Positions 43,334 through 53,178 of a stretch of DNA of 59,018 bases are shown here, piece after piece. The stretch lies in assembly GCA_031553775.1 (NCBI GenBank), contig JAVBLA010000007.1:1-59018 (forward strand). The letters run 5' to 3'. The translations under genes were made by a program, and so were the position numbers. This stretch comes from JAISFI01 sp031553775 (GTDB lineage Bacteria; Bacteroidota; Bacteroidia; Bacteroidales; Azobacteroidaceae). The notes below the pieces were generated by a model. It searched no databases, had not been told where the DNA came from, and worked only from the letters and a program-made list of their open reading frames with translations. How positions within the stretch are numbered: position 1 is the stretch's first letter; every line of letters begins with the position of its first letter.

Positions 43334-44881
43334 ATGGATCACTCAACCCGCAGGACATTCCTCAAATCCCTTTTTGCCGGCTCGGCATTGTTATTCGTCC
43401 CTTCCGTTTTATGGAGCAGAAATTATTCCCAGGGAGAAAGTATTTCCCCGGAAGAAGCGCGCCAATTGTACCGTCAGGCCCGGAAATCCTTTTACCAGCG
43501 GGATTACGACCGGGCGGAAACCCTTTACCGGCAGTTGTTATCGTCCACTCCTGAAAATATCCTTTATTACGACGGCTTGGCCAAAGTGTATGGTGCCCAA
43601 CAAAAACAATACGAAGCTGCCCTGCTATATAAGGAAGCCTTGCAGGCCTATCCCAACCGGGCAGTCTATTACGACCGTTTAGCCCATTCCCTGAACGGCA
43701 TTGCCTTAGGCAACCGGAAAACAGAAACCCGCTACCGCTCGCGTTTCGGGGACAGCGACCTGTTGCTGGCTTCGGTAGGCCTCTACCTGCTGGCAATCCC
43801 GAAATTTCCGGGAGACCGCTCTCTGCGCTTAGGACTGAAAGACACGCTCCGGAGTTTTGACCTGCGCAATCTCCTGTCTAAAACGGAACTTAAAATACCC
43901 GCCTTGCTCAAACTTAATATTCAAAAATATTTAGATAAACTGCAGGATTCCCGCGGCTTGCCGGAAAACAGAGCCAACCGGCCGGTGATGGAATATACTT
44001 CCGGCCGTTTGTCTCAGATGAAAACCATGCCCCGCCGGGAACTGTATTTTGAAGAAGAACAGGCGGAACGGGAACTTTCCATGTCCAAACAGGCCAAGAC
44101 CTGGGAGACCCAACAACTAACGGCGACCTTATCTGCCGGCTCCTATTCCCTTGCCACGGAACAAGCGGTACAAATTACCCGGGAACACCCGGAAGAAACG
44201 CAGGTGATCGGGACTTTGAAGGATGCATCGGAGAAAGCGAATGATCCATCGATCATGGTTAATTTCTATACACAACAAAAGCTGATAATAAAAAAGATAG
44301 ATTTCTGGACTTATATCGGCTATGCTTCTGCCTTACGCAAAGAAAATGTCAGGGAAAACAAAGATGAAATAATATCCCAGTACCTGCTGGCATCCCGGAA
44401 GCGCATTCCATCCACTGGTAAAGCCCTGTTTGCTCTTCATGGAGGATTATCTATGACCTATCTGGAAAACGAGCAATACGCCGAAGCCCGGGCCGCAATC
44501 CTGCACGCCCTGGAACAGACCAAGGGCTGTGGAGGAGTATCTCTGAAACTGACCCTGCTGTATGCCCGTTCGTATGCCTTGCAGGAAGATCCGGATACGG
44601 CTATCTCCCTGCTGGATTTTCTGAAAGGAGAAACCGGAGCGATTGCCTCCCTGTCCGATCCCATTGTGCGTTACCTGCAACCCGATCCGGAAGCGGATGC
44701 GGAAATACACATTATCCAACAACTCTACCCTTATGAACCCAACAGGGAAGAGCGCCTGAATGTCCTCTATGAACTGATGCGTATTTATCACGAACAGGGG
44801 ATGTACCATTCCAAGTCAAAAATCAGGGAGGAAATCCTCAGTTTGGATCCCTCCAACCGCTTTGTGTTGAAGTATAGCTGA
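43334..44881 (+). CDS. Tat-exported TPR protein, first gene of the RHS operon
   Basis: 515 residues. The N-terminus STRRTFLKSLFAGSALLF is a twin-arginine (Tat) signal, so the protein should be exported folded. TPR-like repeats follow at about 40-125 (ARQLYRQARKSFYQRDYDRAETLYRQLL, LYYDGLAKVYGAQ, AALLYKEALQAYPN) and again at about 380-500. A charged, coiled section lies between them. No enzyme motif is seen. It opens a run of genes that ends with the RHS toxin and its lipoproteins. A role as periplasmic chaperone or adaptor for the giant RHS protein is my inference; nothing in the sequence proves it. Confidence 0.75.
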   Translation: MDHSTRRTFLKSLFAGSALLFVPSVLWSRNYSQGESISPEEARQLYRQARKSFYQRDYDRAETLYRQLLSSTPENILYYDGLAKVYGAQQKQYEAALLYKEALQAYPNRAVYYDRLAHSLNGIALGNRKTETRYRSRFGDSDLLLASVGLYLLAIPKFPGDRSLRLGLKDTLRSFDLRNLLSKTELKIPALLKLNIQKYLDKLQDSRGLPENRANRPVMEYTSGRLSQMKTMPRRELYFEEEQAERELSMSKQAKTWETQQLTATLSAGSYSLATEQAVQITREHPEETQVIGTLKDASEKANDPSIMVNFYTQQKLIIKKIDFWTYIGYASALRKENVRENKDEIISQYLLASRKRIPSTGKALFALHGGLSMTYLENEQYAEARAAILHALEQTKGCGGVSLKLTLLYARSYALQEDPDTAISLLDFLKGETGAIASLSDPIVRYLQPDPEADAEIHIIQQLYPYEPNREERLNVLYELMRIYHEQGMYHSKSKIREEILSLDPSNRFVLKYS

Positions 44882-44965
44882 ATGTAAAAATCAATACAAA
44901 AATTCACCTTTTTTTTCTTTACGCTTTCACAGTTTTACGTCTAAATAAATAAAATATACATCCAC

Positions 44966-45424
44966 ATGAAACAACAAATATTACTCCTTGCTTTATCCGT
45001 TCTGTTCAGCCGGCAGGCATTTCCCCAATCCGGGATTTTCAATCCTTTCATAGAGATCGAATACGAATATGATGATTCGGGGAACCGGACCATCCGTGAA
45101 ATGAAAACCATTATACTCTCTCCACCAGAAAACGAAGAGCTTCCCATCCTGAGAGACCAGTTGGAAACAGACAGCCTGCAGAACTGCACGGTCAAACTTT
45201 CCCCCAATCCCACACCGGGGCAATTATCGATCGTGATCGAAGACTATGTGGTGGAATCTCCCATCAGCCTGATCGTTGCCGACCGGAACGGAGTCATCCT
45301 GCAACAGCATCAACTGGTATCGAATACCTATAACCTGGATCTCAGCACCTATCCCCCTTCGTGGTATATTGTTGCCTTTGTCCAGGGAGAAATCAGGCGG
45401 GAATTCAAGATAATCAAATACTAA
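44966..45424 (+). CDS. Small YD-motif protein with T9SS sorting tail
   Basis: 152 residues; signal peptide 1-21 (AFPQ). Residues 30-46 carry one RHS-like YD motif (YEYDDSGNRTIRE). From about 75 to the end is a T9SS type A sorting domain (LSPNPTPGQLSI to FKIIKY). Small proteins of this shape are often found just before RHS genes in Bacteroidetes; their function is unknown to me. The gene ends 17 bp before the RHS gene, which lacks a sorting tail of its own. A helper role in secreting or anchoring the RHS protein is possible. Confidence 0.8.
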   Translation: MKQQILLLALSVLFSRQAFPQSGIFNPFIEIEYEYDDSGNRTIREMKTIILSPPENEELPILRDQLETDSLQNCTVKLSPNPTPGQLSIVIEDYVVESPISLIVADRNGVILQQHQLVSNTYNLDLSTYPPSWYIVAFVQGEIRREFKIIKY

Positions 45425-45441
45425 CCTAATACCGGTAAACC

Positions 45442-48400
45442 ATGAAAACCAGACACATTTATACGCTCGTGTTGTATTTCTTCCTCGGAAGTCTCTTCCC
45501 TGTATTCATTCAGGGACAGGACCGTGTCCTGATTACAGAAGTCATGTACGATACGCCGCTGAACGAAGCGGAGTCGATCCAGGAATGCGATACCTGCCCG
45601 GTAATCAAAACCGGTTTGCCTACGCATAACGGGGAGTTTATCGAGTTTTATAATCCGATAGCCAACGATGTGGATCTGTCCGGTTGGAAAATCCTGATCG
45701 GACTGGGGACGTTTATCTTCCCTGAAGGAACGATTATTACCTCTCAGGCCTTTCTGATTGTAGCTCACTGTTCGGATTTTACTCCGGATTTTGAACTTTA
45801 CGAGTTGTTTCCCAATATGAAACCTACTGAAAGGGATAAGATCCTTTACCAGAATGCAATATTTTTCGGTAATAATGTCAACCGGATTGTCTTGTTGAAC
45901 AAGATCAATGGGTTGGTGGATGAAGTATCTTATATCGGTTCGGGAAAACGGGGACCTTGGGCTTATGCCTGGAAACACCAAGCTAAGAATGGGCAACCGG
46001 AAACGGTGAATCCGGATATATTAAGGTCGGTTCAGCGGATCAAGGTAACAATCCCCCGGGTATACGAAACCTCTGATTATTTCGCTGTCAGTACTTGTAC
46101 ACCCTTTGCTTTTGCCAATCGATCCGAAGAATTGGAGATTGTTCAAAATCCCTATCAAAATAGTGCAAATGAAAAATACCAGGCATTTTATACCATGGAT
46201 CCTTCCGTGGATGTAGGAGCCATTCCCGGACAGATCGATATTTCTCCTACCGGTGCAGCCACCTATCAGGTACCGATCAATCTTCCTCCCGGAATCAACG
46301 GCATACAACCCCAGTTATCGGTTGTTTACAATAGCCAGGCCGGCAACGGTTTACTGGGCTGGGGATTTAATCTGGCGGGCTTATCTGCTATCATCCGTAC
46401 CCCCAAGACTCTTTATAGTGATAACTTTTCGCAGGGAGTAACCAATACCTCCGGCGACCGCTATGCACTGGATGGCAACCTTCTGATTGCCGTTTCTGAA
46501 AGAAACAATACTGATAGCGTGGAATACCATACAGAAATAGAATCCTTCAATCGTATCCTCTCCCGGGGAAGTTATGGCGGCAATGGTCCGGAACAGTTTG
46601 AAGTGATTGCCAAAGACGGAAGTATCTTCCGGTATGGCTCCCAAAGTGGCCGGTTATTGTTTGATGGAGAAAAACAATCGGTCCTTTCCTGGAATATCGA
46701 CCGGGTGGAAAGCCCGGATGGAATCGCCATTGATTACGAATACGAAAATACGGAACTTTTCTCCTGTATTAAGAGAATCACTTATGGAGACGGCTGTAGT
46801 ATTGAATTTGAATATAATACCAGGGAAGACAGTATTCCGCTCTGTTTTGACGGGAAAACAGCCACAATGGGCAAAATCCTTCAACGCATACAGGTGATGG
46901 TTTCGGGAAGTCTTTACCGGTCTTATTCTTTTACTTATAGTAAAGATGCTTTCAGCAGACTGGTGCGGATAGACGAGAATAATGGCTCCCGGAAATTAAA
47001 CCCCTTGGTTTTTGATTGGGGAAAATATCCGGTGAATGCAGGAATGAATATAGAAAGTGTAGATATTCCTTATACAGACAAGTCATTTGATTTACAGACC
47101 TATACTTCTGTAGACATCAATGGCGATGGTTTGGATGATATTATCGGCATTTATTCGGAAGACTACTCGGTGATGAAAGTGGTACGGTATCTTGCCCGAA
47201 AAGACGAAAATGGCGCGATATCTTTCCATAAGTCCCAGATAACTCGACTTAGTTCCTATGAGCCGGATAACTTACTGACATCTTCCAATGGCCTTTATAC
47301 CGGAGATGTGGACGGAGATGGTATCAAAGAAATTATCCTGCCGTTTTTCACCAAAGCAAAGGATGAACCTGAAAATTATACAACAAGACTTACTGTACTC
47401 ATCCTGAAAGGAGACTGTATGAGTTGTGTTACACATGTACAATATGATATGATCCTCAGCCAGGAGGCGCCTTTGATCAGTGTCGCCGATATCAATAATG
47501 ACGGGATGGATGAGATCATAGTCATGGAAAAGGGGAAAACTTCTTCGGGTAAATCCGGGATAGTATTTCTATGGGCTTCTCCCAAAGCAGATTATGGCAC
47601 TAGTGGAACATATGATGTGTATCATGAGCAAATAAATGTTCAGTATGAAGGAACTCCCGGAAAAATCTTCACATCCGATTTTAATGGGAACGGAATGGTG
47701 GATATCATGGTGCTTACAAATAATAAGTATCATATCTATTGGAACCGGGGAGGTAGCCCGAGACTTAGCTGGATTGGTTCTACTCCTGGTATTTATTCCG
47801 ATTCCTGCAGGACGACAATGAATGGTGATTTTCCCATTATGGGTAATATTGAACTCGGAGATTTCGATGGAAACGGACTGCCGGATATCTTATACATTAA
47901 AAATACCTGGGATAACACTGTGAACTTGTTCTTAAATAAAGGGAACGGTACATTCAATTCGAAAAAAATAAACTTGACTGGTCAGGGAAATATTGACTAT
48001 CTTTCAATACCGAATAAAAGATTTCGTGTATATGATATGAATCAGGATGGTAAATCGGATATCATCATTGATATTAGCCATAGAGAACAATTTTTTTCAC
48101 TTGGGGTAACCTATGGATATCGCCATTTCCAATGGTTTCGTTCCACCGGGAGCAGCATGGAGTTTGTTAAGGAAACTTCATACAAAACTGAATATGTACC
48201 TTTTACGATCAATGGTTCTCGTCAAAGAGTAGAAGTAAATCCGATTCAGATTATTTTAGGAGACTTCAGAGGGGGAGGAATTCCGGAAATAATATCGTAT
48301 GGACAGGATTGTTATCACGGCAATACGGATAGAGCCTGGCGCTTATATAAATCCGGCTTTACTGATAAATCCGGCAAACTCACCCGTATAACAGACAGTT

Positions 48401-51400
48401 TCAAAAATAAAACAGAACTCTCCTATGCTCCACTGTCTGATAAAAATACGTATGAGTATCGTAATAATATCACTGTAAAATCTCCGGTCAGGAAACTGAT
48501 AGCACCTTTATATGTCGTCAACAGATTAACCACAACAGATGCCGTTGGTCAAGGAAAATCCCTTTTTTATACCTATAGATCCGCCCATGTGCATGCCCAG
48601 GGAAAAGGATTCCTGGGATTCAAAGAGATCACTGTAACCGATGATCTGTTAAAAATGCGCACATCTACGTTTTTTGAATATGATTCGCGGCTTTATTATT
48701 CATATATGCTGGAAAAGAAGACAGAATATATGGGAAAATATTCATCAAAAAGCATATCGCAAACAATATACACAAATAAGATTCATGAATACGGAGGCAA
48801 ACGGTTCTTCCCCTATGTGGAGCAAATCTATCTGGACGATTATCTGAGTGGCGTAAGAAATATCTCTAAATATGAATATGATCTGCTAAACGGAAATCTT
48901 CTGAAAGAAACCACTACTGCCCGTTGTTCTGAAGATGAGCAGAATTCAAATGTTTCGGGAGGAGAAGTTATCACAACGCGACAATATTCATACGGCCGTT
49001 TCGGAGGAAACGGATTACTGAACAAACCGGTAGAAACAACGACCATCACCCGATACCTGAAAAATAAGGCCACTCAGGAATACGAACCCCCGTTTACTAC
49101 CTGGCAACAATTCAAATACGATGCAAAAGGTCATTTGATACAGGAGATAGCCCGTGCCCTCACTCCCGATTCGGTAACCACCTCTTATCTGCACCTGAAT
49201 GCATTGGGACAACCGCAGACTATTCGAATAACGGCTCAGGGAGAATCTCCCAAAGAATCCCGGATTACCTACGATCCGGCCGGAAGGGTAAGAACAACCA
49301 CCAACAGTCTGAATGAAGTACAGGAAAAATTCTACGATACCATGGGCCGATTGGTCGGAGAAAAGAATCATCTGGGACATCTTACGATTTACCACCGGGA
49401 TACCTGGGGGAATATTACGGATACGGAATGCCCGGACGAAAGAGAACAAACCGTCAGCCGCTCCTGGGTACGTACTTTGGGAGGCGATATCCCGAATAAT
49501 GCCATGTTCTATACAACAGAACGTTCTACCGGGCAACAGCCGGTAACTACTTACTTCGATTCACAGGGGAGGGCAGTAAGAACAGTATCTCTGGATGCCT
49601 GGAGCCGGAAAATCTACACCGATACTCATTACAATGACAAAGGACAAGTGGAAAAAGCGAGCCAGCCGTCTTTCAAAGGAACATTTCCCCTGTATACTGT
49701 TTTTCAATATGACGAATATGGCCGGAAAACACAGGAAACTTTTGCAGAGGAAACCACTACCCGTTATCTTTATGACCAAGAGAACAAACGAAAATCCATC
49801 ATCCTGACTGCATCGGGTAAGCAGACAGAACAGACGGTGAATGCCGTAGGCGATGTGGTGGATGTCCTGGACAGTGGAGGTAACCGTACAACCTACCAAT
49901 ACCACAGTTCCGGCCAACCCCGGAAAGTCACCTCCGCCGGAAGTTTCTATACAGTTGAATATGATGCTTATGGGCAACAAACCTCTTTATCCGACCCGGA
50001 TGCCGGAACACAAACCTACCGCTACGACCGCTTCGGAAATATCGTTTACAGCCGGGATGCCCGGGGTGTAATTTCTGAATCGTTTTATGATGCCCATGGT
50101 CGTCTCAGCCAAAGTAAAACAGGTAATCAGATTTTCAATTATACTTATAACCGGTATGGAATAGACAGTATCTCTTCCGGAGATGCATATGAAACTTATA
50201 TATACGATACTCTCGGTAGAATTCTTTCCGAAACCCGTTCCTATTCGGGAAGCACCTATAAAACAGTGTATTCCTATGATTGGATGGGCCGGATTACCCA
50301 ACGCACTTATCCTTCCGGATTCAAACTAAGTTATGAGTATACCAACGGGTATCTGACCGGCATTACAGACCGGGAGGAAAACCTGCTCTGGAAATTGCAG
50401 GATACCGATGCCCTGGGACATGCACTCCAATATCAAGGTGGAAACGGGAAAATCACCCGTCACGCATACGACCGCTTAGGCAACCTTCAATCACAACAAA
50501 CAGTCGGAATCCAGCATTTTGAATATAACTTCGATCCGCAAACCGGGAACCTGCAATACCGCAAAGACCTGGTTATGGACGAAGCGGAATATTTTACTTA
50601 TGATAACCTGAACCGGTTGACCGGATGGAGCATGAGGGCAGCGGGATATCCCCAGTTTGAAACGACTTACCAGGGCAACGGGAATATCAGTTATAAAACT
50701 AATGTGGGAGTATACAACTACCAGGATTCCAATAAACCCCATGCCCTTCGTAAAATTACGAATCCGGAAGGTATTCTTCCTTCCTTGAAACAAAGCATCC
50801 GTTACAATGCCTTCAACCGGGTGGAGAGTATCAGCGAAGGAACGGATTCCCTCAGTTTTGTCTATGGTAACGATCAGCAACGGGCAAAAACAATCCTCTA
50901 CCGGAATAAACTACTCCTGAGGGAAAAACATTTCGCACCGGATTATGAAGTCTCGATTACACGCGGTCACCGGAAGGAAATTCATTACATCCAGGCTCCC
51001 ACGGGATTGGTGGCAGTGATGATTCGTGAGAATAATTCCGATAGTTTGTATTATATTTGTACCGATCATTTGGGTAGCATCACTGCCGTGACAGATGCGG
51101 GAGGCAGGGTTGTGGAGCGCCACAGCTATGATGCCTGGGGAAGGTACCGGAATGCGGGGGATTGGAACGATTACTCGCTGACTTATACTGGTTTGCTGGA
51201 CAGGGGATATACAGGACATGAACACCTGAGGGAGTTCGGATTGATTAATATGAATGCGCGGTTGTATGATCCGGTGTTGGGTAGGTTTTTGAGTCCGGAT
51301 CCTTATGTGCAGGCGCCTTTGTTTAGTCAGAATTTTAATCGGTATTCGTATTGTTACAATAATCCCTTGGTTTTTATTGATCCTGAAGGAGAAAACCCAT

Positions 51401-52284
51401 TGATTTTCTTTGTTATTGGGGGTGCATTAATCGGTTCCTATGTCGGAGCCTCAATAAAAGGAGGTTCCTGGAATCCTGCTAAATGGGAAGGAAACTGGTG
51501 GCAGGGAGCCATTTGGGGTGGACTTGCAGGAGCGGCAATAGGAGCTGGTATTGGTTCTATTTGGACTGCAGGGGGAAGTATTAGCTTTAGTCTTCAGGCA
51601 TATGGTCTAAAACCAATAACTGTACTTTCATTTTCAAAGGCTACAGCCGATACAGGAGGCTTAGTGACTATGACTGTTGGAGGGGGATTGGGAACAGGTA
51701 GTTTGTTTACTTATACTTTTGGAAAGAGAAAATCTAAAGAATTAGATAAAAATCTGGATCCAATTGATAAATATGCATATAATGGATATGGAAATAGTAA
51801 TTATGCACAAATGTTTGCAGAGGAAAACTTTGGAGATTTGATGGATGGAATTACTATACATGCAGATGGAAGTCATCCAATCCCTAAAGATCCTAATAAT
51901 AGTTATGAATTAGACAAAGATGGCTTTATGCTATATAATGGACAAGAATGTTTTGGAACAAGGGATGGAAATGATCTATATCTATATAAAAGTGCTTTCA
52001 TAAATACAAAAGAATTGTACCTTACAATTGGGCATGAATATATGCATTATGCGATTGATCATAAATATCCCGGAAAATATACAACCAATATGGAACATCA
52101 TATAATTACAGGCCAATTTGAATATTTTCAAGGTTTCAAAACGTGGGGTATGGAGTCATATGAGAAAAGGGATGGAAGTAGAAAACATCTTTGGAAATCA
52201 GGAGCATATCCTAATTTTAATGAATTTCTTAAACTTAGAAAGGAATTTCCTACAACAAGATTTCGCTATAATAAAAATAACTAG
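45442..52284 (+). CDS. Giant LTD/SpvB/FG-GAP/RHS polymorphic toxin with HExxH tip
   Basis: 2280 residues. A signal peptide (to about 26) is followed by a lamin-tail domain (about 28-165) and a SpvB-type domain (from about 259, PGQIDISPTGAATYQVPI, LLGWGFNLAGLS). Six FG-GAP/VCBS Ca-binding repeats start near 558, 622, 683, 746, 807 and 866 (for example DINGDGLDDI). Many YD repeats occupy about 1100-1880, then comes the RHS core (GLINMNARLYDPVLGRFLSPDP, ending DPEG with Asp1980). This is the Tc-toxin B/C and RHS cocoon layout. After the core comes a variable 300-residue tip. It has hydrophobic stretches at about 1985-2040, then HEYMH (His2198, Glu2199, His2202), a zinc metallopeptidase motif, with further His at 2207 and in NMEHH. 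The tip coding region is visibly more AT-rich than the body. Two paralogous lipoprotein genes follow. Confidence 0.85.
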   Translation: MKTRHIYTLVLYFFLGSLFPVFIQGQDRVLITEVMYDTPLNEAESIQECDTCPVIKTGLPTHNGEFIEFYNPIANDVDLSGWKILIGLGTFIFPEGTIITSQAFLIVAHCSDFTPDFELYELFPNMKPTERDKILYQNAIFFGNNVNRIVLLNKINGLVDEVSYIGSGKRGPWAYAWKHQAKNGQPETVNPDILRSVQRIKVTIPRVYETSDYFAVSTCTPFAFANRSEELEIVQNPYQNSANEKYQAFYTMDPSVDVGAIPGQIDISPTGAATYQVPINLPPGINGIQPQLSVVYNSQAGNGLLGWGFNLAGLSAIIRTPKTLYSDNFSQGVTNTSGDRYALDGNLLIAVSERNNTDSVEYHTEIESFNRILSRGSYGGNGPEQFEVIAKDGSIFRYGSQSGRLLFDGEKQSVLSWNIDRVESPDGIAIDYEYENTELFSCIKRITYGDGCSIEFEYNTREDSIPLCFDGKTATMGKILQRIQVMVSGSLYRSYSFTYSKDAFSRLVRIDENNGSRKLNPLVFDWGKYPVNAGMNIESVDIPYTDKSFDLQTYTSVDINGDGLDDIIGIYSEDYSVMKVVRYLARKDENGAISFHKSQITRLSSYEPDNLLTSSNGLYTGDVDGDGIKEIILPFFTKAKDEPENYTTRLTVLILKGDCMSCVTHVQYDMILSQEAPLISVADINNDGMDEIIVMEKGKTSSGKSGIVFLWASPKADYGTSGTYDVYHEQINVQYEGTPGKIFTSDFNGNGMVDIMVLTNNKYHIYWNRGGSPRLSWIGSTPGIYSDSCRTTMNGDFPIMGNIELGDFDGNGLPDILYIKNTWDNTVNLFLNKGNGTFNSKKINLTGQGNIDYLSIPNKRFRVYDMNQDGKSDIIIDISHREQFFSLGVTYGYRHFQWFRSTGSSMEFVKETSYKTEYVPFTINGSRQRVEVNPIQIILGDFRGGGIPEIISYGQDCYHGNTDRAWRLYKSGFTDKSGKLTRITDSFKNKTELSYAPLSDKNTYEYRNNITVKSPVRKLIAPLYVVNRLTTTDAVGQGKSLFYTYRSAHVHAQGKGFLGFKEITVTDDLLKMRTSTFFEYDSRLYYSYMLEKKTEYMGKYSSKSISQTIYTNKIHEYGGKRFFPYVEQIYLDDYLSGVRNISKYEYDLLNGNLLKETTTARCSEDEQNSNVSGGEVITTRQYSYGRFGGNGLLNKPVETTTITRYLKNKATQEYEPPFTTWQQFKYDAKGHLIQEIARALTPDSVTTSYLHLNALGQPQTIRITAQGESPKESRITYDPAGRVRTTTNSLNEVQEKFYDTMGRLVGEKNHLGHLTIYHRDTWGNITDTECPDEREQTVSRSWVRTLGGDIPNNAMFYTTERSTGQQPVTTYFDSQGRAVRTVSLDAWSRKIYTDTHYNDKGQVEKASQPSFKGTFPLYTVFQYDEYGRKTQETFAEETTTRYLYDQENKRKSIILTASGKQTEQTVNAVGDVVDVLDSGGNRTTYQYHSSGQPRKVTSAGSFYTVEYDAYGQQTSLSDPDAGTQTYRYDRFGNIVYSRDARGVISESFYDAHGRLSQSKTGNQIFNYTYNRYGIDSISSGDAYETYIYDTLGRILSETRSYSGSTYKTVYSYDWMGRITQRTYPSGFKLSYEYTNGYLTGITDREENLLWKLQDTDALGHALQYQGGNGKITRHAYDRLGNLQSQQTVGIQHFEYNFDPQTGNLQYRKDLVMDEAEYFTYDNLNRLTGWSMRAAGYPQFETTYQGNGNISYKTNVGVYNYQDSNKPHALRKITNPEGILPSLKQSIRYNAFNRVESISEGTDSLSFVYGNDQQRAKTILYRNKLLLREKHFAPDYEVSITRGHRKEIHYIQAPTGLVAVMIRENNSDSLYYICTDHLGSITAVTDAGGRVVERHSYDAWGRYRNAGDWNDYSLTYTGLLDRGYTGHEHLREFGLINMNARLYDPVLGRFLSPDPYVQAPLFSQNFNRYSYCYNNPLVFIDPEGENPLIFFVIGGALIGSYVGASIKGGSWNPAKWEGNWWQGAIWGGLAGAAIGAGIGSIWTAGGSISFSLQAYGLKPITVLSFSKATADTGGLVTMTVGGGLGTGSLFTYTFGKRKSKELDKNLDPIDKYAYNGYGNSNYAQMFAEENFGDLMDGITIHADGSHPIPKDPNNSYELDKDGFMLYNGQECFGTRDGNDLYLYKSAFINTKELYLTIGHEYMHYAIDHKYPGKYTTNMEHHIITGQFEYFQGFKTWGMESYEKRDGSRKHLWKSGAYPNFNEFLKLRKEFPTTRFRYNKNN

Positions 52285-52300
52285 ATTTTATCTTAATAAT

Positions 52301-53125
52301 ATGATTAAGTTTTTTATAAATTGCAATTTTCTAAAAATAATTATACTGATTTTTTTTATATTTATATGTTCTTGTACAAAAAAAGAACAGAAATTTGATC
52401 TAAAATATATTGATTCTTTTTACACTTTAGATTCTATTTCTTGTTCTCCTGTGGATACATTGATTCGTACATCGAATGCTTTAATGTACATAAACTTCAA
52501 AGAGAAACAACTAGTTTCAGAAGGATTATTCAATATTAATGTTCCTGAGTATGCTACAAAATACTTTAACTCCTCTGATTTTTATTTCAAATTAGTGAAA
52601 GAAAAAGAGAAAAATGCCAATTCTATACATGAGATAGAACTAAAAGAGGAGGCCATTAATTTATTTTTTAAAGATAATAACTTAGATGAAAATGATTTTA
52701 GACCAACGAAATCCCTAACGAAAGGTTCCGAATATAAGTTTTATTTGGTTGGTAAAATAAAAATCAGCTCAAATTATCAATCATATCTCATCCTTAATGA
52801 GAAAAAATATGAAAGAGGCTATACTTTTAATACTCTTTTTTTAATAAACATAAAAGAAGATTTTTTGAAATCAATATTGATTCTTTCTCAGCACGAAATG
52901 AGTCGTGGTGATGTTGTATACAGGGAAACAAAAACTAATGATGAATTTTTTTTCTCAACCTTATCTTTAGAATATGAGTTTGATGATTATATTATAGAAA
53001 ATGGATATAAGAAACCCAAGAAAAACGAGATCTTTTATGAGGTTTACAAATTTGATGAAAATGGTTTGGTTGAGATTGTGATAAATGATGAAAGTAATAT
53101 GTTCAGACTTTCTTCTTTCTATTAA
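52301..53125 (+). CDS. Putative immunity lipoprotein, copy 1
   Basis: 274 residues from ATG 52301, 16 bp after the toxin stop codon. The frame stays open upstream into the toxin gene, but only this start gives a signal peptide, ending in lipobox Cys25 (ICSC). It matches no family I recognise. It is clearly paralogous to the next gene: both share PxDTLIxTS, FNSSDF, NDFR, YKFYxVG, NTLFLxNIK, YRETxTN and FYEx-x-x-FDExG-x-VE in the same order. The DNA is very AT-rich. Its place right after a polymorphic toxin tip and the periplasmic lipid anchor suggest an immunity protein against a periplasm-acting metallopeptidase. Confidence 0.65.
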   Translation: MIKFFINCNFLKIIILIFFIFICSCTKKEQKFDLKYIDSFYTLDSISCSPVDTLIRTSNALMYINFKEKQLVSEGLFNINVPEYATKYFNSSDFYFKLVKEKEKNANSIHEIELKEEAINLFFKDNNLDENDFRPTKSLTKGSEYKFYLVGKIKISSNYQSYLILNEKKYERGYTFNTLFLINIKEDFLKSILILSQHEMSRGDVVYRETKTNDEFFFSTLSLEYEFDDYIIENGYKKPKKNEIFYEVYKFDENGLVEIVINDESNMFRLSSFY

Positions 53126-53178
53126 TATTAATAAGTTATCATTATAGTCGTATGGTTGAAATATATTTTAGTGATCAT

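Noticed and set aside
52118..52300. An upstream extension of the first lipoprotein gene into the toxin gene
   Set aside because: It would add 61 residues with no signal peptide in front of a perfect lipoprotein signal; ATG 52301 is clearly the start.
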